DNA of 12,110 bases from Geodermatophilaceae bacterium. GTDB lineage: Bacteria; Actinomycetota; Actinomycetes; Mycobacteriales; Geodermatophilaceae. A program made the translations under genes and the position numbers. Each line of letters begins with the position of its first letter. The first letter of the stretch is position 1. Below, in pieces: positions 6,885 through 12,110 of this stretch. The stretch spans positions 1-12,110 of the forward strand of contig JACCQS010000303.1 in NCBI GenBank assembly GCA_013814015.1, in the 5' to 3' direction. The notes beneath the pieces were generated by a model, which was not told the origin of the DNA, searched no databases, and saw only the letters and a list, made by a program, of their open reading frames with translations.

Positions 6885-7355
6885 TGCGATGTCTGCGAGC
6901 AGGCGCGGCGCCCGCTCGGCGAGAGCCCGTTCGTCGGCGTAGGCAAGCCGCGCCGACAGCTCTTCGAGTGGCACCCAGGCGACTTCGTTGACCTCGATGT
7001 CCTCGTCGGACAACGCCCCTCCGACCGCACGCAGCAGGAAGTGGTGAACGGTCTTGTGGATCCTTCGGCCCTCGGCGACGAACCAGAAGTCGATCACCCC
7101 GAGAGGCGCGAGGATCTCGCCGATGATGCCGGTCTCTTCGGCGACCTCGCGTACGGCGGTGTCCTCGGGCGACTCGCCGGATTCGATGTGCCCCTTGGGT
7201 AGCGACCAGAGCAGCCGACCCTTGCGGTCGATCCGTCCGATCAGCGCGGCGGCCGGTACGTCGCGTTCGGCGTCTACGACGAGCCCGCCGGCCGAGGTCT
7301 CGTCGACTCGGCGCAGCCGGCGCGCGGGTCGAGGCGACTTGCCACGGCTGGGCAT
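6882..7355 (-). CDS. Nudix hydrolase (MutT family, MutT4-like position)
   Basis: Protein of 157 aa with a complete Nudix box: G55, E61, R69-E70, E73-E74 and G76 in the GX5EX7REUXEEXGU arrangement, preceded by SLPKGHIE. Such enzymes use a divalent metal to hydrolyse nucleoside diphosphates linked to another group (damaged dNTPs, dinucleoside polyphosphates and similar). The substrate cannot be told from the sequence. An Arg/Lys-rich start (residues 1-17) precedes the domain. It occupies the place of mutT4 (Rv3908) beside pcnA, but is shorter than that protein (about 250 aa). ATG 7355 has no Shine-Dalgarno; a TACCCT hexamer 6 bases before it suggests a leaderless message. It is divergent from pcnA, with 122 bases between the start codons. 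Confidence 0.92.
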   Translation of the reverse strand: MPSRGKSPRPARRLRRVDETSAGGLVVDAERDVPAAALIGRIDRKGRLLWSLPKGHIESGESPEDTAVREVAEETGIIGEILAPLGVIDFWFVAEGRRIHKTVHHFLLRAVGGALSDEDIEVNEVAWVPLEELSARLAYADERALAERAPRLLADIA

Positions 7356-7361
7356 TGGTCG

Positions 7362-7367
7362 AGGGTA
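7362..7367 (-). promoter_or_regulatory. Candidate -10 TACCCT of the Nudix gene
   Basis: On the minus strand TACCCT ends 6 bases before ATG 7355, placing the transcription start at or next to the start codon. No Shine-Dalgarno is present in those bases. No clear -35 is seen. Confidence 0.45.
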
Positions 7368-7463
7368 GCGCGACGGACCGAAACTGCCCGGACGCCTTGT
7401 GGGCGAGCCGCCCCCGCGACGCCACCACCCGCCGGGCTGTCACGATCGGGAAGGAGCCCCGAC

Positions 7464-7469
7464 TACCCT
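7464..7469 (+). promoter_or_regulatory. Candidate -10 TACCCT of pcnA
   Basis: TACCCT ends 8 bases before GTG 7478. An AAGGAG at 7451-7456 is 21 bases from that GTG, too far for a ribosome binding site, and no start codon lies at normal distance from it. A leaderless start is therefore the simplest reading. The -35 is not recognisable. Confidence 0.45.
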
Positions 7470-7477
7470 GGCCGGTC

Positions 7478-8992
7478 GTGCCCGAGAAGAGCGATCAGAT
7501 CAGCGCCGCCCAGCAACGGGCGCTCACCGAAGTGGTCGCGCTGGCTCCGGTGCTCGACGAACTCGCCGAACTGCTCAGCGGGTACGAGGTGCACCTGGTC
7601 GGCGGTTCGGTACGCGATGCCCTGCTCGGTCAGCTGGCCGTTCCTGAACCCGGCGGTATGTCCCCGCCCGAGGCCGCGGGCGGCCGGGGCACCGACGCCG
7701 GTTCCCGTGCGGACGCCGCGGACCTGGACGTCACCACCGATGCCCGCCCGGCCGATGTCCTGCGGCTGGTCGAGGGCTGGGCCGAGGCGGTCTGGACGAC
7801 CGGAATCGAGTTCGGCACGGTCGGCGTACAGCGGCATGGTCGCCGGATCGAGATCACCACGTTCCGGGCGGACTCCTACGACCGGAGTTCCCGCAATCCC
7901 GAGGTGGCCTTCGGAACCTCGTTGGTCGAGGACCTGGGCCGGCGGGATTTCACGATCAACGCGATGGCCATCTCGCTGGGCGCCGATCCGAGGTTCGCCG
8001 ACCCGTACGGCGGACTCGCCGACCTGGTGGGCCGGCGACTACGTACCCCGAGGGCTCCCGAGGACTCGCTGGCCGACGACCCGCTGCGGATGATGCGGGC
8101 GGTCCGGTTCGTGTCTCAACTCGGTGTGACGCTGGACCCTGCGCTGCTGACGGCGATTACCGTGATGTCCGCTGAGTTGGCCCGGATCACGCCGGAGCGG
8201 GTGCAGGCCGAGTTGTCCAAGCTGCTGCTCGGTGCCTGGCCCCGGCGCGGACTGGAGCTGTTCGTCTCGACCGGCCTGGCCGATCGCGTCCTGCCAGAAC
8301 TTCCCGCCTTGCAAATGGAGATCGACGAGCACCACCAGCACAAGGACGTCTATTCCCACTCGCTGACGGTGCTGGAGCAGGCGATCGCCCAGGAGCCGGC
8401 CGGCGAGCCGGACCTGGTGCTGCGGCTGGCGGCGCTGCTGCACGACATCGGCAAGCCGGCGACCCGGCGGCACGAGGCTCGCGGCGGGGTCTCCTTCCAC
8501 CACCACGAAGTGGTCGGGGCCCGGTTGGTCAAGGCTCGGCTGTCCGCGCTGCGCTATCCCAAGCAGGTGATCGAGGACGTGGCCCGGCTGACGTACCTGC
8601 ACCTGCGCTTCCACGGGTTCGGCGGGGGGGAGTGGACCGATTCGGCCGTACGCCGCTACGTCACAGACGCCGGTCCGCTGCTGTCCCGGTTGCACAAGTT
8701 GGTCCGATCGGACTCGACGACCCGCAACCTTCGGCGGGCCCGTGCGCTGGCCGACTCCTATGACCTGCTCGAACAGCGGATCACCCTCCTGCTGCAGGCC
8801 GAGGACCTGGACCGGGTGCGTCCGGACCTCGACGGCAACGCGATCATGAAATTGCTCGGCATCCCGGCCGGACCGCTGGTGGGTAAGGCGTGGCGCTACC
8901 TCAAAGAGCTGAGGATGGACCGGGGCCCGCTGTCCCGCGACGAGGCCGAGGCCGAACTGCTCACCTGGTGGGCCAACCAGCCCAAGCCTTGA
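7478..8992 (+). CDS. pcnA: CCA tRNA nucleotidyltransferase with HD domain
   Basis: Protein of 504 aa that adds or repairs the 3'-CCA end of tRNAs. Visible motifs, in order: GGSVRDALLG (42-51); the metal-binding DLD (82-84, DLDVTTDARP); RRDFTINAMA (155-164); DPLRMMRAVRF (201-211), with the DPYGGLADL segment before it; then an HD-type domain with H294, LLHDIGK (321-326) and HHH at 341-343. Between the GGSVRD motif and the DLD is a stretch of about 28 residues (54-81) rich in Gly, Ala and Pro. Class II enzymes normally have only a few residues there, so this looks like a flexible insertion in the nucleotidyltransferase domain; the frame is continuous across it. GTG 7478 is chosen over the open frame extending to 7355 because the extension overlaps the divergent promoter region. 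The symbol follows actinobacterial usage for this enzyme (Rv3907c). Confidence 0.94.
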   Translation: MPEKSDQISAAQQRALTEVVALAPVLDELAELLSGYEVHLVGGSVRDALLGQLAVPEPGGMSPPEAAGGRGTDAGSRADAADLDVTTDARPADVLRLVEGWAEAVWTTGIEFGTVGVQRHGRRIEITTFRADSYDRSSRNPEVAFGTSLVEDLGRRDFTINAMAISLGADPRFADPYGGLADLVGRRLRTPRAPEDSLADDPLRMMRAVRFVSQLGVTLDPALLTAITVMSAELARITPERVQAELSKLLLGAWPRRGLELFVSTGLADRVLPELPALQMEIDEHHQHKDVYSHSLTVLEQAIAQEPAGEPDLVLRLAALLHDIGKPATRRHEARGGVSFHHHEVVGARLVKARLSALRYPKQVIEDVARLTYLHLRFHGFGGGEWTDSAVRRYVTDAGPLLSRLHKLVRSDSTTRNLRRARALADSYDLLEQRITLLLQAEDLDRVRPDLDGNAIMKLLGIPAGPLVGKAWRYLKELRMDRGPLSRDEAEAELLTWWANQPKP

Positions 8993-9003
8993 TCCCAGTT
9001 CAT

Positions 9004-9110
9004 GACCGTTATGCGCATAACGGCGAGGCGACGGGCCTCAGATCGGACCGTTGTGCGCATAACGGCGAAGTCGCCCCCCTCGGAAGTGACCGTTGTGCGC
9101 ATAACGGCGA
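9004..9110 (+). repeat. Three copies of a 23-base palindromic repeat at a 42-base period (copies C, D, E)
   Basis: Copies are 9004-9026, 9046-9068 and 9088-9110. All begin GA, carry the 18-base core and end CGA. Core C is the perfect palindrome CCGTTATGCGCATAACGG; D and E have G for A at core position 6. The two 19-base spacers (9027-9045 and 9069-9087) are not alike. The array fills most of the 145-base gap between the convergent pcnA and MFS genes, starting 12 bases after the pcnA stop. Hairpins of this kind could end transcription or protect 3' ends, or be sites of a dimeric protein. No cas-like gene is nearby and repeat and spacers are too short, so it is not annotated as CRISPR. Confidence 0.9.
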
Positions 9111-9137
9111 CAAAGAGAGGCGGGGCAGGGTGGTCGG

Positions 9138-10433
9138 TCAGTGCGGGTAGTGGTAGCGGCGGGCGGCCACGGCGTAGCCGACTGCGGCGAGCAGATAGAC
9201 GATGCCCACCCCGATGAGCACCGGCAGGGCCACCCCGTTGTCCGGCAGCGTCCGGGCACCGATCAGCAGGCCGCTGACGAACGCGAGGTTGTACGTGGTG
9301 TCCGACACCGAGAAGACCCGCCCGCGATAAGCGTCGCTGACGTGTTCCTGGAACACCGTGTCGGCGCAGATCTTCACCGCCTGCCCGACTCCGCCGATCA
9401 GGAAGCCGGCCACCAGCAACAGCTCTAGTTCGTACGGCGGGCCGAGGGTCACCTCGGTGACTGCCGCGAGGACCAGCAGGCTGACGATCCAGCGCGGCTT
9501 GCCGATCCGCCGGGTGACCATCGGAGTGATCGCTGCAGCCAGCAGTGCCCCCGCAGCTCCGATCACCAGGACCTGACCGAGACCGACGATCCCGGCTCGG
9601 AAGAAGCCCTCCGGGACGAAGTAGTTGCGGTAGAGCAGCAGCGTCGCCAGGGTCAGGATGCCGTACACCGCGCGGTGGACTGCCAGGACGGCCAGCGCTC
9701 CGACTGCCGGCGGGTGGGCGGCGATGTGCCGCATTCCGGCTACCAGTCCGATGACCACATCCCGGGCCGTCGATCGGGCATGCCCCTCTACTGTGTCCGG
9801 GCCGAGGTAGGTGCCGGCGAACCCGCGGGCGAACGTCGCGGCGGCAAGGTACCCGACCGTGGAGGACGCCGCGAGTACGCCGTACCCGCTGTTGTTCTCC
9901 CCCACCAGCTGCAGAAGACCAAGCGCCGCACCGGCCCCGGCGACGGCAGCCACCGTGCCAAGGGTCGTGGTCAGGGCGTTCGCCGTGACCAGATCGTCTT
10001 CCTCGGCGACGTGTGGAAGGGCCGCCGACAGCGCCGAGAGCACGAATCGGTTGACTGCCAGGACGGTCAGGGCCGCCAGATAGAGCCACGTCCCGCCGAC
10101 GCCGGCGACCAGCAGCCCGGCAACCGCGAGCACCTGGGCGCTGCGCAGCAGGTTCGCGACGAGCAGGACATTGCGCCTGGTCCACCGATCGAGCAGCACC
10201 CCGGCGAAGGGACCGACCAGGGAGTACGGCAGTAGCAGGATCGCGAAGCCCGCGGCGACATCGGCCGGGGTCGCGGCCCGCTCGGGATTGAACAACACCG
10301 CACCGGCCAACGAGGCTTGAAAGATCCCGTCCGCGAACTGCCCCGACAGCCGGGTCCCGAGCAGCCGACGGAAGTCCCCGCGACGCACCAGTCCGCGGAC
10401 GACATGGCGGCTGGCGGTAGACACGGTCGGCAC
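9138..10433 (-). CDS. Major facilitator superfamily transporter (Rv0037c-like)
   Basis: Protein of 431 aa with 10-12 hydrophobic helices across its length. The MFS signature between helices 2 and 3 is seen as GVLLDRWTRRNVLL (78-91). The C-terminal half has DTVFQEHVSDAYRGRVFSV (358-376), typical of drug-exporter-like MFS proteins. The substrate cannot be told. The frame is open to 10697, but that extension is Arg-rich, not conserved-looking, and covers the divergent yqgE region. GTG 10433 is chosen because TACGCT lies 8 bases before it; GTG 10424 is 3 codons further in. An efflux role is the usual assumption for the family and is not shown here. It is convergent with pcnA and divergent from yqgE, an arrangement also seen for Rv0037c-Rv0038 in M. 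tuberculosis. Confidence 0.88.
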   Translation of the reverse strand: MPTVSTASRHVVRGLVRRGDFRRLLGTRLSGQFADGIFQASLAGAVLFNPERAATPADVAAGFAILLLPYSLVGPFAGVLLDRWTRRNVLLVANLLRSAQVLAVAGLLVAGVGGTWLYLAALTVLAVNRFVLSALSAALPHVAEEDDLVTANALTTTLGTVAAVAGAGAALGLLQLVGENNSGYGVLAASSTVGYLAAATFARGFAGTYLGPDTVEGHARSTARDVVIGLVAGMRHIAAHPPAVGALAVLAVHRAVYGILTLATLLLYRNYFVPEGFFRAGIVGLGQVLVIGAAGALLAAAITPMVTRRIGKPRWIVSLLVLAAVTEVTLGPPYELELLLVAGFLIGGVGQAVKICADTVFQEHVSDAYRGRVFSVSDTTYNLAFVSGLLIGARTLPDNGVALPVLIGVGIVYLLAAVGYAVAARRYHYPH

Positions 10434-10441
10434 GGTCGCCC

Positions 10442-10447
10442 AGCGTA
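10442..10447 (-). promoter_or_regulatory. Candidate -10 TACGCT of the MFS gene
   Basis: On the minus strand TACGCT ends 8 bases before GTG 10433, consistent with a leaderless transcript. No Shine-Dalgarno precedes this GTG or the GTG at 10424. No clear -35 is present. Confidence 0.4.
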
Positions 10448-10525
10448 CGGACCCGTCGCGGGCCGAGCGGCACGCCGTGCATGCACAGCCGGCGGGAAGT
10501 GCGCCGCCCCGGACGCCCCAACGTA

Positions 10526-10595
10526 GTGATCTTGACCCTTTTGTCGGTTCTCGGGCCCGTTGCACGGCGTGTCCCCACCACAAGGTCAAGATCAC
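10526..10595. repeat. Perfect 12-bp inverted repeat between divergent MFS and yqgE genes
   Basis: GTGATCTTGACC (10526-10537) and GGTCAAGATCAC (10584-10595) are exact reverse complements 46 bases apart. The interior holds a second palindrome CGGGCCCG (10552-10559). It ends 51 bases before yqgE ATG and begins 79 bases before the MFS putative -10. Possible readings are a pair of operator half-sites, a small non-coding mobile element with terminal repeats, or a structured RNA; no flanking target duplication is evident. Confidence 0.65.
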
Positions 10596-10632
10596 CGGAA
10601 AAGTGAACCCGCCGTATCGAGCGGTATTGGGG

Positions 10633-10638
10633 CACACT
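10633..10638 (+). promoter_or_regulatory. Candidate -10 CACACT of yqgE
   Basis: CACACT (one base off TANNNT) ends 8 bases before ATG 10647, the same spacing as for pcnA, sigM and the MFS gene. There is no purine-rich ribosome binding site in between. The motif is weak by itself. Confidence 0.3.
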
Positions 10639-10646
10639 GGTTGCCG

Positions 10647-11309
10647 ATGAGTTCTTCGCCGCCTCCGGACCACGACCGTCAGCCAACGACTGCCCATCTC
10701 GGCTGGGCGTCAGGCGCCGGGCAGGACGTCGTTCCCGGATCGCTGCTGATCGCCATGCCGGTGCTTGCCGACTCGAACTTCAGCCACACCGTGGTCTTCC
10801 TGCTCGAACATTCCGCCGACGGCACCGTCGGCGTGGTCCTGAACCGGCCCAGTGAGGTCAGGTTGGAGCACGTGCTGCCGACCTGGGCTGCCCTGGCCAC
10901 CGGGTCGGAGGTCTTCCATGTCGGAGGTCCGTGCCAGACCGACGCCGCGCTGTGCCTGGCCAGGGGTGACCTGCTCGACGCCCGCGCCGGCATCGACGGC
11001 GGCCGCAGCGAGCTCGCCGCGGTCGGGCTCAAGCCCGCCGGGACCGGGATCTTTCTCGCCGACCTCGATATCGAACCGGTTCCCTCCGCACAGCTGATCA
11101 ACGACATCCGGGTCTTCGCGGGGTACGCCGGATGGTCGGCCGGGCAACTGTCGGCCGAGATCGCCGAGGGCGCCTGGCTGTGCCTGCCCTCGCTGCCCGA
11201 GGATGTCTTCACGCCCACGCCGACGACCTTGTGGCGCAGTGTGTTGTCCCGCCAGCGCGGACCCCTTGGCATCCTGCGCAGCGCGCCGGAGGATCCAGCA
11301 CTGAACTAG
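10647..11309 (+). CDS. YqgE/AlgH family protein
   Basis: Protein of 220 aa of the UPF0301 (YqgE/AlgH) family. Family motifs are clear: GSLLIAMPVLADSNFSHTVV (31-50), FLLEH (51-55), VGVVLNRP (61-68), VGGPCQTD (92-99) and the GYAGWSAGQLSAEI block (159-172). The biochemical role of the family is not established; the AlgH name comes from an early link to alginate regulation in Pseudomonas. The first 25 residues are a variable Pro/Ser-rich start, and the domain begins at about residue 27. ATG 10647 is preferred over an open frame from 10560, because the extension would run through the 12-bp inverted repeat. It is probably cytoplasmic, as no signal or membrane helix is seen. M. tuberculosis Rv0038 is the positional counterpart next to an MFS gene. 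Confidence 0.93.
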   Translation: MSSSPPPDHDRQPTTAHLGWASGAGQDVVPGSLLIAMPVLADSNFSHTVVFLLEHSADGTVGVVLNRPSEVRLEHVLPTWAALATGSEVFHVGGPCQTDAALCLARGDLLDARAGIDGGRSELAAVGLKPAGTGIFLADLDIEPVPSAQLINDIRVFAGYAGWSAGQLSAEIAEGAWLCLPSLPEDVFTPTPTTLWRSVLSRQRGPLGILRSAPEDPALN

Positions 11310-11343
11310 CTGCCAGCGGTCCTGCCAGCGATCTGGGTACGAG

Positions 11344-11357
11344 GGCGCCGCGGCGCC
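11344..11357. other. 14-base perfect palindrome GGCGCCGCGGCGCC before the hemerythrin-like gene
   Basis: Self-complementary 14-mer in the 64-base gap after yqgE, ending 5 bases before the AGGAGGG ribosome binding site (11363-11369) of the next gene. Nearby, CTGCCAGCG occurs twice 12 bases apart (11310-11318 and 11322-11330). It may be a hairpin affecting translation or the end of yqgE transcription, or only high-GC chance. Confidence 0.4.
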
Positions 11358-11373
11358 GATCGAGGAGGGCACG

Positions 11374-12015
11374 ATGGCCACCGGAATCTCCGACGACATG
11401 ATCATGATGTACGTGATCCACGACGCGTTGCGGCGCGACCTGGAACACCTGACCAGAGCGGTCGAGACCGGGGACCTGGTCGACCCGCAACGCCGGCAAT
11501 CGGCCAACGACGGCTGGGAGCTGTTCAAGTACCAGCTGCATCACCACCACACTGGTGAGGACATCGCGCTGTGGCCCAAGGTCCGGCCCCGCCTCGCCGG
11601 TCGCCCGGACGATCTGGCGCTGCTCGATGAGATGGAGGCCGAGCATGTACGAATCGGTCCGCTCATCGAGGAGATCGACTCGGCGGCTGCCGATCCGGAG
11701 TCCGGTAGGGACCGACTGCCGCAGGCCACGGCGGTCTTCCGGCAGGAACTCGCCGACCATCTCGGTCATGAGGAGCGCGAGGCCGTACCCGTGGTTGAGT
11801 CAGTGATGACTCCCAAGGACTGGAAGGAGTTCTCCCGGAGCCAGCAGAAGTCACTGGGCGGAATCAAGGGTGCGGCGGAGTTCTTCCCGTGCATCCTGTC
11901 CGGAGCCGATCCCGAGCGGGGCTCCCAGGCGCTGAGCATCTTTCCGCCGCCGCTGCGGTTGCTGATCCGTCGGGTGTGGCAACCGCGTCACGCCAAGCGA
12001 AGGCTGTGGAACTGA
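11374..12015 (+). CDS. Hemerythrin-like (HHE cation-binding) domain protein
   Basis: Protein of 213 aa. Residues about 10-140 form a four-helix HHE domain with the expected di-iron ligands: H16, H58 with E62 (HHHHTGED), H91, and H129 with E133 (HLGHEERE). Such domains bind a di-iron centre and in bacteria serve oxygen, nitric oxide or redox sensing or storage; the role here is not known. Residues about 150-213 form a tail beyond the domain that ends in hydrophobic and basic residues (LRLLIRRVWQPRHAKRR), a possible amphipathic membrane contact. The start is firm: ATG 11374 has AGGAGGG 4 bases upstream (11363-11369), the best Shine-Dalgarno in the window. It lies 64 bases after yqgE on the same strand, so co-transcription is possible. 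A DinB-type fold is less likely given the spacing of the ligands. Confidence 0.9.
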   Translation: MATGISDDMIMMYVIHDALRRDLEHLTRAVETGDLVDPQRRQSANDGWELFKYQLHHHHTGEDIALWPKVRPRLAGRPDDLALLDEMEAEHVRIGPLIEEIDSAAADPESGRDRLPQATAVFRQELADHLGHEEREAVPVVESVMTPKDWKEFSRSQQKSLGGIKGAAEFFPCILSGADPERGSQALSIFPPPLRLLIRRVWQPRHAKRRLWN

Positions 12016-12029
12016 TCGGCCGCCCGATC
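12014..12029 (+). terminator. Stem-loop overlapping the hemerythrin-like stop codon
   Basis: GATCGG (12014-12019) pairs with CCGATC (12024-12029) around a 4-base loop, beginning inside the TGA stop. The stem is short and no T tract follows. It is the first of three successive hairpins in the last 97 bases. Confidence 0.3.
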
Positions 12030-12054
12030 GGCGAGTCGGTTGCCATCCCTGGCC

Positions 12055-12076
12055 GGGTCTGCGGTAGAACAGACCC
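12055..12076. other. Stem-loop GGGTCTG / CAGACCC
   Basis: GGGTCTG (12055-12061) and CAGACCC (12070-12076) form a perfect 7-bp stem with an 8-base loop. It lies 40 bases after the hemerythrin-like stop codon and 9 bases before the next hairpin. It may belong to a terminator or to the leader of a gene beyond the window. Confidence 0.4.
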
Positions 12077-12085
12077 AGTCGGGTG

Positions 12086-12110
12086 GAGCGGCTTGGGGAA
12101 GAAGCCGCTC
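12086..12110 (+). terminator. Strong hairpin at the window end, possible terminator or start of a structured leader
   Basis: GAGCGGCTT (12086-12094) and AAGCCGCTC (12102-12110) form a perfect 9-bp stem with loop GGGGAAG. The window ends exactly at the stem base, so a following T tract cannot be seen. With the preceding stem it could also be part of a structured RNA leader for an unseen gene. Confidence 0.45.

Noticed and set aside
9004..9110. CRISPR array
   Set aside because: Repeats (23 bases) and spacers (19 bases) are shorter than known arrays, there are only three units, a second cluster is elsewhere in opposite orientation, and no cas gene is in the window.
8896..10686. Open frame of 596 codons on the minus strand over the MFS gene
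   Set aside because: Arg/Gly/Pro-rich shadow frame; it also runs through the repeat array and the pcnA 3' end.
12016..12110. tRNA or known riboswitch at the window end
   Set aside because: The stems do not form a cloverleaf, there is no T-loop GTTCRANNC, and no riboswitch signature was recognised.

Overview
The window is high-GC DNA with GTG/TTG starts, actinobacterial protein families and several start codons set 6-8 bases behind a TANNNT hexamer. All of this points to an actinobacterium, possibly Propionibacteriales, but genus and species cannot be read from it. The left two thirds follows the order known from the origin-proximal Mycobacterium tuberculosis block Rv3907c-Rv3911 (pcnA divergent from a Nudix gene, then a DUF6049-type protein, MurJ/pseudokinase and SigM). 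The right part carries an MFS exporter divergent from yqgE, like Rv0037c-Rv0038, and then a hemerythrin-like gene.

Layout: sigM (5' part only, minus, 1-164); membrane pseudokinase with an extracellular domain (minus, 319-2355); murJ lipid II flippase (minus, 2364-4334); secreted, membrane-anchored DUF6049-type protein (minus, 4501-6705); Nudix hydrolase (minus, 6882-7355); CCA tRNA nucleotidyltransferase (plus, 7478-8992); MFS transporter (minus, 9138-10433); YqgE/AlgH protein (plus, 10647-11309); hemerythrin-like protein (plus, 11374-12015). No gene-free stretch exceeds 300 bases; the longest is 213 bases, between the MFS gene and yqgE.

Function: the minus-strand block is an envelope module. 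MurJ flips the peptidoglycan precursor. The downstream pseudokinase, 8 bases away, is the separated form of what M. tuberculosis carries as a C-terminal fusion to MviN/MurJ, where it takes part in phospho-dependent control through FhaA. The DUF6049-type protein is exported, and SigM is an ECF sigma factor. The pcnA and Nudix genes are housekeeping functions transcribed divergently.

The unexpected content is intergenic. (1) A 23-base palindromic repeat family with core CCGTTRTGCGCAYAACGG occurs three times after pcnA (42-base period) and twice after the Nudix gene (41-base period). Each cluster is oriented with the gene it follows, and sequence deviations become G-U pairs in the sense RNA. (2) The murJ leader has two 27-base-period repeats inside a 13-bp perfect inverted repeat whose 3' arm holds the murJ Shine-Dalgarno. 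(3) A 12-bp perfect inverted repeat lies between the divergent MFS and yqgE genes. (4) Five genes share the same putative leaderless promoter geometry. Functional readings of these are inferences; the sequence patterns themselves are visible.
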